Below are positions 57,808 to 64,000 of a DNA stretch of 64,000 nucleotides, one piece after another. Under the pieces are notes generated by a model that saw nothing but the letters and a program-made list of their open reading frames with translations, had not been told where the DNA came from and searched no databases. Within the stretch, counting starts at the first letter, position 1. Each line of letters opens with the position of its first letter. The DNA is from Pseudorasbora parva (Eukaryota > Chordata > Actinopteri > Cypriniformes > Gobionidae), in the NCBI RefSeq assembly GCF_024679245.1, contig NC_090195.1, positions 1,841,800 through 1,905,799 on the forward strand, read 5' to 3'. A program made the position numbers and the translations under genes.

Positions 57808-59439
57808 CAGTCTTGTTCAAAATAATAGCAGTACAATGTGACTAACCAGAATAATCAAGGTTTTTCGTATATTTTTTATTGCTACGTGGCAAACAAGTTA
57901 CCAGTAGGTTCAGTAGATTCTCAGAAAACAAACAAGACCCAGCATTCATGATATGCACGCTCTTAAGGCTGTGCAATTGGGCAATTAGTTGAATTAGTTG
58001 AAAGGGGTGTGTTCAAAAAAATAGCAGTGTGGCATTCAATCACTGAGGTCATCAATTTTGTGAAGAAACAGGTGTGAATCAGGTGGCCCCTATTTAAGGA
58101 TGAAGCCAACACTTGTTGAACATGCATTTGAAAGCTGAGGAAAATGGGTCGTTCAAGACATTGTTCAGAAGAACAGCGTACTTTGATTAAAAAGTTGATT
58201 AGAGAGGGGAAAACCTATAAAGAGGTGCAAAAAATGATAGGCTGTTCAGCTAAAATGATCTCCAATGCCTTAAAATGGAGAGCAAAACCAGAGAGACGTG
58301 GAAGAAAACGGAAGACAACCATCAAAATGGATAGAAGAATAACCAGAATGGCAAAGGCTCAGCCAATGATCACCTCCAGGATGATCAAAGACAGTCTGGA
58401 GTTACCTGTAAGTACTGTGACAGTTAGAAGACGTCTGTGTGAAGCTAATCTATTTTCAAGAATCCCCCGCAAAGTCCCTCTGTTAAAAAAAAAGGCATGT
58501 GCAGAAGAGGTTACAATTTGCCAAAGAACACATCAACTGGCCTAAAGAGAAATGGAGGAACATTTTGTGGACTGATGAGAGTAAAATTGTTCTTTTTGGG
58601 TCCAAGGGCCACAGGCAGTTTGTGAGACGACCCCCAAACTCTGAATTCAAGCCACAGTACACAGTGAAGACAGTGAAGCATGGAGGTGCAAGCATCATGA
58701 TATGGGCATGTTTCTCCTACTATGGTGTTGGGCCTATTTATCGCATACCAGGGATCATGGATCAGTTTGCATATGTTAAAATACTTGAAGAGGTCATGTT
58801 GCCCTATGCTGAAGAGGACATGCCCTTGAAATGGTTGTTTCAACAAGACAATGACCCAAAACACACTAGTAAACGGGCAAAGTCTTGGTTCCAAACCAAC
58901 AAAATTAATGTTATGGAGTGGCCAGCCCAATCTCCAGACCTTAATCCAATTGAGAACTTGTGGGGTGATATCAAAAATGCTGTTTCTGAAGCAAAACCAA
59001 GAAATGTGAATGAATTGTGGAATGTTGTTAAAGAATCATGGAGTGGAATAACAGCTGAGAGGTGCCACAAGTTGGTTGACTCCATGCCACACAGATGTCA
59101 AGCAGTTTTAAAAAACTGTGGTCATACAACTAAATATTAGTTTAGTGATTCACAGGATTGCTAAATCCCAGAAAAAAAAAATGTTTGTAAAAAAAATGGT
59201 TTTGAGTTTGTACAGTCAAAGGTAGACACTGCTATTTTTTTGAACACACCCCTTTCAACTAATTGCCCAATTGCACAGCCTTAAGAGCGTGCATATCATG
59301 AATGCTGGGTCTTGTTTGTTTTCTGACAATCTACTGAACCTACTGGTAACTTGTTTGCCACGTAGCAATAAAAAATATACTAAAAACCTTGATTATTCTG
59401 GTTAGTCACATTGTACTGCTATTATTTTGAACTAGACTG
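57808..59439 (+). mobile_element. Tc1-like transposon, 1632 bp, long terminal inverted repeats
   Basis: TA flanks both ends (57806-57807 and 59440-59441). The terminal repeats are about 215 bases long and nearly identical, starting CAGTCTTGTTCAAAATAATA on the left and CAGTCTAGTTCAAAATAATA on the right read inversely. Inner copies TTCAAAAAAATAGCAGTGT repeat the outer motif, giving an IR/DR layout. The close similarity of the two ends suggests a fairly recent insertion. Confidence 0.92.
58144..59140 (+). pseudogene. Tc1-type transposase (DD34E) with one frameshift
   Basis: The first frame (58144-58545) starts MGRSRHCSEEQRTLIKKLI and carries the paired-like helix-turn-helix domain and a GRKRKTT basic hook. 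The second frame (to 59140) carries the catalytic domain: ILWTDESK, FQQDNDPKHTS and [11 protein letters not shown], with 34 residues between the last Asp and Glu. The frames part at a run of nine A residues (58485-58493), where one extra base accounts for the shift. Otherwise the protein is complete at about 332 residues. It is probably inactive unless the frameshift is a sequencing error. Confidence 0.88.
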
Positions 59440-59584
59440 TATATCAAAAAGGGCTTAAAAAAGGATTTAAAACAGACATCAGAACGGTATGTTATACACT
59501 ACAGTTGACCATGCTTAACTATCACTATAAAGTAATTAATTTGTTGACTAGAGGCTGTATTAAAGGGATAGTTCACTTTGAAAA

Positions 59585-60166
59585 AAGCGTCCAGATGGAT
59601 ATAAAATAATGCAAATAAAGTTAGATGGTAACAAACGTGACATTAAAAGTTTAGGTCAAACTTGCGTGCGTTTTTGTTGCATTGTTTTAACTGCTTGAGG
59701 TAACAGTTACTAATGTTAGCATCAGCTTTGACTGCATTAAAGGGATAGTTCACTTTGAAATTAAACTTTGATATGTTTTAGCTTACCTCATGGGCATCCG
59801 AGATGTAGGAGTATTTGTTTCCCCAGTAGTTTCAATTTTGAAGTCCAAATTAAACAATCCCCCATCGTAAGTACACACTGATGACCTAAGACACGAAACG
59901 AGTGGTTTGTGTGAGAAAACGAACAGTATTTATATCGTTTTTACCTCTTGTACACCACAGTAAACACGCACGCGCGCCCTCGGATCAGTCGGACGTAGTG
60001 AACTATCCCTTTAATGCAGTCAAAGGTGATGGTAACATTAGTAACTGTTACCTCAAGCAGTTAAAACAATGCAACAAAAACACACACAAGTTTGACCTAA
60101 ACTTTTAATGTCACGTTTGTTACCATCTAACTTTATTTGCATTATTTTATTTCCATCTGGACGCTT
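59585..60166. repeat. foldback element: 169-bp arms, 244-bp loop
   Basis: The segment 59585-59753 is the near-perfect reverse complement of 59998-60166. The arms start AAGCGTCCAGATGGATATAA on the left and, read inversely, AAGCGTCCAGATGGAAATAA from the right, with a handful of mismatches. Each arm's inner edge carries TTAAAGGGATAGTTCAC, the signature of the TTAAAGG element group. The loop (59754-59997) is unique within the window. Confidence 0.85.
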
Positions 60167-61121
60167 TTATGCAGCGATGTGGCATATTTGAAGCAAGTGA
60201 CATGAAGAATCAAACTGTATCCCTACAAAGCTGACAGAAACATATGAACAAATAAGAAACTCATTCTTGTTTATTTAACATCACTGTAGCATATTTTAAT
60301 TAGATAACCTTCAAGTGTTCTACAGTAGAAGCAAAAAAAAGGTGTAAACGTGACTTTTCCAAACTGAATTGGGTGATTTTAATCAGATGAATTATTAATT
60401 TATTAAGACATTAACGTGTTATCTGTATACCTTTAGCTCCAGCCACATTAAAATCTCTTCATGCAGTGTTTGTATTTGCTTTATTTCTAAGTGAAGACAG
60501 ACCTGAAAAATAAGCTACAAGGACAGCACCTGGCCACATGCATGTGTGTTAGTATTAATGCAGTGCTGTCTAAGGGCCCGAAGATCACGGGCATCCAGTA
60601 TGGTTTTCCGGCTTTTGACCCTTACTCACAGAGATTGTTCCAGATTCTCTAAATCGTTGGATGATAACTTAAAACTCTTTGCAATTTTTCTCTGAGAAAC
60701 TCCTTTCTGATATTTTGGTCCACTATTTTTTGCCATAGAATTGGGGGAATTGGTGATCCTCTGCCCATCTTGACTTCTGAGAGACACTGCCACTCTGAGA
60801 GGCTCTTTTTATACCCAATCATGTTCCCTTTTGACCTAATAAGTTGCAAATTGGTCCTCCAGCTGTTCCTTATTATGTACATATAACCTTTTCAGCCTCT
60901 TATTGCTACCTGTCCCAACTTTTTTGGACTGTGTAGTTCTCAGGAAATCCAAAATGAGTTAATATTTGTCATGACATTTCAAAATGTCTCACTTTTAACA
61001 TTTAATATGTTATCTATATTCTATTGTGAATAAAATATACGTTTATGAGATGTGTGAATTATTGCAATCCCTTTTAATTCACAGTTTGTTCAGTGTCACA
61101 ACTTTTTGGAATTGGGTTTGT

Positions 61122-61985
61122 AATTATAATTGTATACCTATATTAAGGGATGTGTAAGTTAATTCTGCCTGTTTGTTTTTCAGGTCTTCATAAAGCCAGT
61201 TGGACTCATCCATCATTATGACCTTGAGGGAGTCAGGAATCATTTCAGGTTAGCATCTCAGAGTGTTGGGGCAAGCAGATGTTTTCTTAAGGTTTTGAGT
61301 AAAAAAAAAAAAAAAAGAGAGAGTGAGAGAGAGAGATTAATTATTTGTGGCATTTTGCTTGCTTGATTTTAGTGGTTAGCATGAGTGCCCCATTAAGGCC
61401 TTCACTCTGGATTAACAGGAGATCTGGAGAACCTTCACACCCTGTCTCTCTTCCTTTAGCTGCCCGTTCCGTCTCTTGTCATGACGAGGTGGAACATTCC
61501 AATCCACACTCTTCCCTGAGACGGAGGTGGTTCATTCTCAGCTGTTTAGGCCCTTTGTCGTCTCAGCTCACAAAAAGGTCAATGACTTGACCCATTGTAT
61601 TTCATGACCACTGAGCGGGCTATTAATGGAGACTGGGGGGGTCTGTTTGTTTGATTTACTTGGACAAGTGTCCACTGGACGTCACATGATGCTTGAGCTC
61701 CTTTGATTGAGTTGCTTGTCATTTCTTCGTTATCCCTCATTTGAGCCAGCTGTATGATGGAGACAGAATCAGAGAATACAGGTATTATATGATGCACCCC
61801 TATCTTTGACTGTAGAACTATCTGAATTTGATTGTGCTCCACAGTTTTGACTTTTGACTTCTGCTGTTCAAATGTTTCTTTTTCTATCCCCACTCAGCCA
61901 CACACAAACACTGCAGGAGAAGATCCAACACATCTACAGATGAAGGTAATGTAATGTCTTTTCTTTCTTGTAATTGACAGGGGAA
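61122..61985. repeat. B-side copy of the myosin-flank duplication, right part
   Basis: Order and sequence match 30530-31740. The segment includes TATGACCTTGAGGG (an extended nuclear-receptor half site TCAAGGTCA on the minus strand, present in both copies) and the identical 290-bp block. It ends with GGAGAAGATCCAACACATCT...GATGAAGGTAATG. A purine microsatellite (A)n(GA)n at 61300-61336 is specific to this copy. Confidence 0.8.
61405..61694 (-). promoter_or_regulatory. 290-bp non-coding block identical to 30774-31063; candidate enhancer of gene B
   Basis: Every base agrees with the A-side block. The E-box CAGCTG is at 61539-61544 and the GGAACATTCCA site at 61491-61501. It is about 8.7 kb upstream of gene B, of which 3.7 kb is the later transposon complex, so the original distance was about 5 kb. 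Regulatory function is an inference. Confidence 0.55.
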
Positions 61986-62300
61986 AAGTTTTAAGTCATA
62001 AATATCACGTCTGCAAAATGTAGTTACTCACCCAAAACATTTAATTCATGCTTCAAAATCTACTATGTACTTGTATTAAAAAAAAAAGTTATGGACAGAT
62101 TTGGTAGTATGAGTATTTTAAAGGGTGATTTAAGTGGTAATGGAATAAAGGGTCTACAGTGTAATTTTTATATATTTAAAAATAAATAAAATAAATGCAA
62201 TGTAAAACATTAAATGTAAAAATAAAATTAATGAAATGAATAATGTTAATGTTAGTACATTTACAGTAGTTAAAGACACCTAATAGTAAGGGGGACCGTG

Positions 62301-62302
<2 letters not shown>

Positions 62303-62342
<40 letters not shown>
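62303..62342. repeat. (TA)n microsatellite
   Basis: About 20 TA units, with no gene nearby. Confidence 0.9.
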
Positions 62343-62349
<7 letters not shown>

Positions 62350-62439
62350 AATTCACAGTTGCATTTTTACACTCTCTATTATGTCTTCATAACACCACCA
62401 CACATTCTTACATATCTTCCTATTGCTCTTCAATGACAA

Positions 62440-62922
62440 ATGCTACAAGGAGTCCATATAATTAATACATTTATGCACATCAAAGCACTTATGGAAGAAA
62501 AAAAAAATTATAGAAAAAAAAAATCATTTCAGAATTCAGTGTACAGAATGTGTACAAAAGAGCATGTTCAAAGCCATTTACTGATGGTTTACCTTTTAGA
62601 CATGCCAAGTTGCAATACTGAGCAGAATCACACGGTGATGTCAAAAACAACCCTAAACCAACCACCTTCACTTGACATCATTAACCTACTGACAGCAGAA
62701 CCGATTCAGATCCTTTCAGCAACTAAACACATGACAGATACAAACATGATCCTGAATGTGTGGAAACAACATGAATGTACTAAAATGTGCCAGTGCATGA
62801 ATACAATGTGCAATCAAGGCATCATAGAGAGCGCACATGCACGTTTTATTTCTGCCTCAATAATAATGGACTTGTCAATAATAATTGCTACTTGTGGACT
62901 TGTGCTACACGTGCTACTTTGA
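62440..62922 (+). other. unrecognised 160-codon open frame
   Basis: The frame starts MLQGVHIINTFMHIKALM and ends in the hydrophobic IIIATCGLVLHVLL. It has no domain I know, is rich in Met, Ile, Lys and Cys, and contains poly-A runs encoding KKK. It has no supporting splice or promoter context. In this AT-rich setting it could be chance, so I list it only because it is the longest unexplained frame in the flank. Confidence 0.12.
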
Positions 62923-64000
62923 CTCCTGTACATCACTGCAAACTGTCTTTGCCTTGATTACAATCTGCATCCATCCAGGCATTACTAGCGAAATGCAGGT
63001 TTGTTTTATCCCGCAGAGAAACATGGTATGTGTATAATTTGACTGGCGGTGAGATGATGGTGCAGGTATGACGTCAGAACCTAGATGTCTAATTCACCGC
63101 TGATTCCTTTGAGATTTTCCTATAGGGTTTTATAATGTGTTTTTTCAATTTATGAGTAAAATAAAGCATGTGGTAAACATGTGTATTGACGATTCTTTGA
63201 CTCATATGTTAGGAGTGCTATCTATTTTGGTCTCAAACTATAAATTAAGACAAAACCATTTAATTGTGTCCTCCAAACTACATATCTAATATCATTCATT
63301 TGAATGGCTTTTGGTTAAATAAGTGAATATAATAGACACTGACATACATTAAGATCAAAGTCAGTTTCATGATGTAAATTTGTACGGTGTTCTCAGGAGT
63401 ATTTTTCATTACACCAGGTTATTGCGAGAGTAATCACGTTTTATTCTCATAAACTAACAATCAACAGTACAAAAGAAAAAAGAAAGCTATATATATATAT
63501 ATATATATATATTTTTTTTATGCTTTGTACCAATATCTTAACCACACCCACAAATTAACCAGCTGTCTTTGATCCATAATCACCACTAGTTTAAGAATAC
63601 CTGTTTGAGCTGTTGATGTGTCCTGAAGAAGGCTGTGTTGCTGAAGCATGTAGATCTACTTGTAACTGGTTTTAATGGTTTAACCCAGGTCATTAAAGGC
63701 TGTTTATTTCTCCAAGTGAGTGCCTTGGAATATTTTGTGTACATAATTTCATGCTTACCTCCAGTTTATCCAGTGAGCGCCAGTGGTTATTCAAACTTGG
63801 TTATTCAAACAAAAAGACACCCTTGTAGCACTCTTATCTTGTTTTATGCATAACATTGAACAGTGTTTTTTTTTTCCTTCAGCATAGAAATATAGGTTAA
63901 TATAATATAATTTCATTTTTTTTTTCATTAGTTAGCAATGAAAATGAGTGTATTTGAATATAGCAAGAATCAACATTTACATAAATTGAAATAGTTTTGC
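62923..64000. other. intergenic DNA, nothing recognised
   Basis: A (TA)n run lies at 63488-63513. No exon, RNA gene or complete transposon was seen up to the window edge. Confidence 0.45.

Larger units (their letters stand above)
57407..61121. mobile_element. nested transposon complex bounded by ACAAACCC ends
   Basis: The outer ends are ACAAACCCGATTTCAAAAAA and the inverse TTTTTGGAATTGGGTTTGT, with similarity continuing through GTTGGGACACTGTACAAATT. The family was not identified, and no TTAA or 8-bp duplication is clear. Two further elements are nested: a Tc1-like transposon (57808-59439) and a foldback element (59585-60166). The stretch 60450-60935 is probably residual interior of the outer element. 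The A-side duplicate has no insertion here. Confidence 0.75.

Noticed and set aside
62440..62922. 160-codon frame as a real gene
   Set aside because: There is no domain, conserved context or splice support, and AT-rich composition makes a chance frame plausible; kept only as a low-confidence note.

Overview
The window is vertebrate genomic DNA from a teleost, most likely a cyprinid. The evidence is intron-rich genes with GT-AG splicing, AT-rich intergenic DNA, fish-type Tc1/mariner, hAT and TTAAAGG-ended elements, and a tandem pair of slow/cardiac-type sarcomeric myosin heavy chain genes. There are no bacterial features, no CRISPR array and no rRNA or tRNA gene that I could recognise.

Layout. 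(1) 1-12.8 kb, plus strand: the 3' part of a microtubule-associated protein gene, called map4 because of its C-terminus ETSI. Three microtubule-binding repeat exons (93, 82 and 113 nt) are followed by a Pro/Ala-rich tail exon and a tiny terminal exon. About 115 bases further on lies an alternative terminal exon resembling the tau/MAP2 C-terminus. The 3' UTR probably runs to tandem AATAAA signals near 12.79 kb. (2) 12.8-17.1 kb: intergenic DNA with a deleted Tc1 copy, a MITE and a CpG/E-box promoter-like patch with splice-like modules. (3) 17.16-28.2 kb, minus strand: myosin heavy chain gene A, 37 coding exons, 1937 aa, intact, with two 5' non-coding exons and a TATA-like promoter. (4) 28.2-40.0 kb: intergenic DNA with many transposons, including an apparently intact Tc1-like transposase with DD37E spacing. 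(5) 40.0-52.8 kb, minus strand: myosin heavy chain gene B, 37 coding exons, 1938 aa, intact, with the same architecture. (6) 52.8-64 kb: upstream flank of gene B, with a nested transposon complex, a second copy of a segment also found upstream of gene A, and then unremarkable DNA.

How the parts relate. Genes A and B are tandem duplicates, and the duplication extends into their upstream flanks. Each copy keeps a 290-bp non-coding block that is identical base for base between the copies, although the core promoters are hardly alignable. That block (30774-31063 and 61405-61694) is the best candidate for a shared muscle enhancer or for a gene-conversion tract. A 3.7-kb transposon complex sits in the B-side copy, while the A-side copy keeps the empty site. 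The sequence also shows patchy high intron identity between A and B, which suggests gene conversion. The most notable coding observation is the dual C-terminus of map4.

I read exon boundaries by eye from splice consensus, phase and family exon sizes. Coding totals divide by three for both myosins (5814 and 5817 nt including stop). Transposon family names are from recognition only, since no database could be searched.
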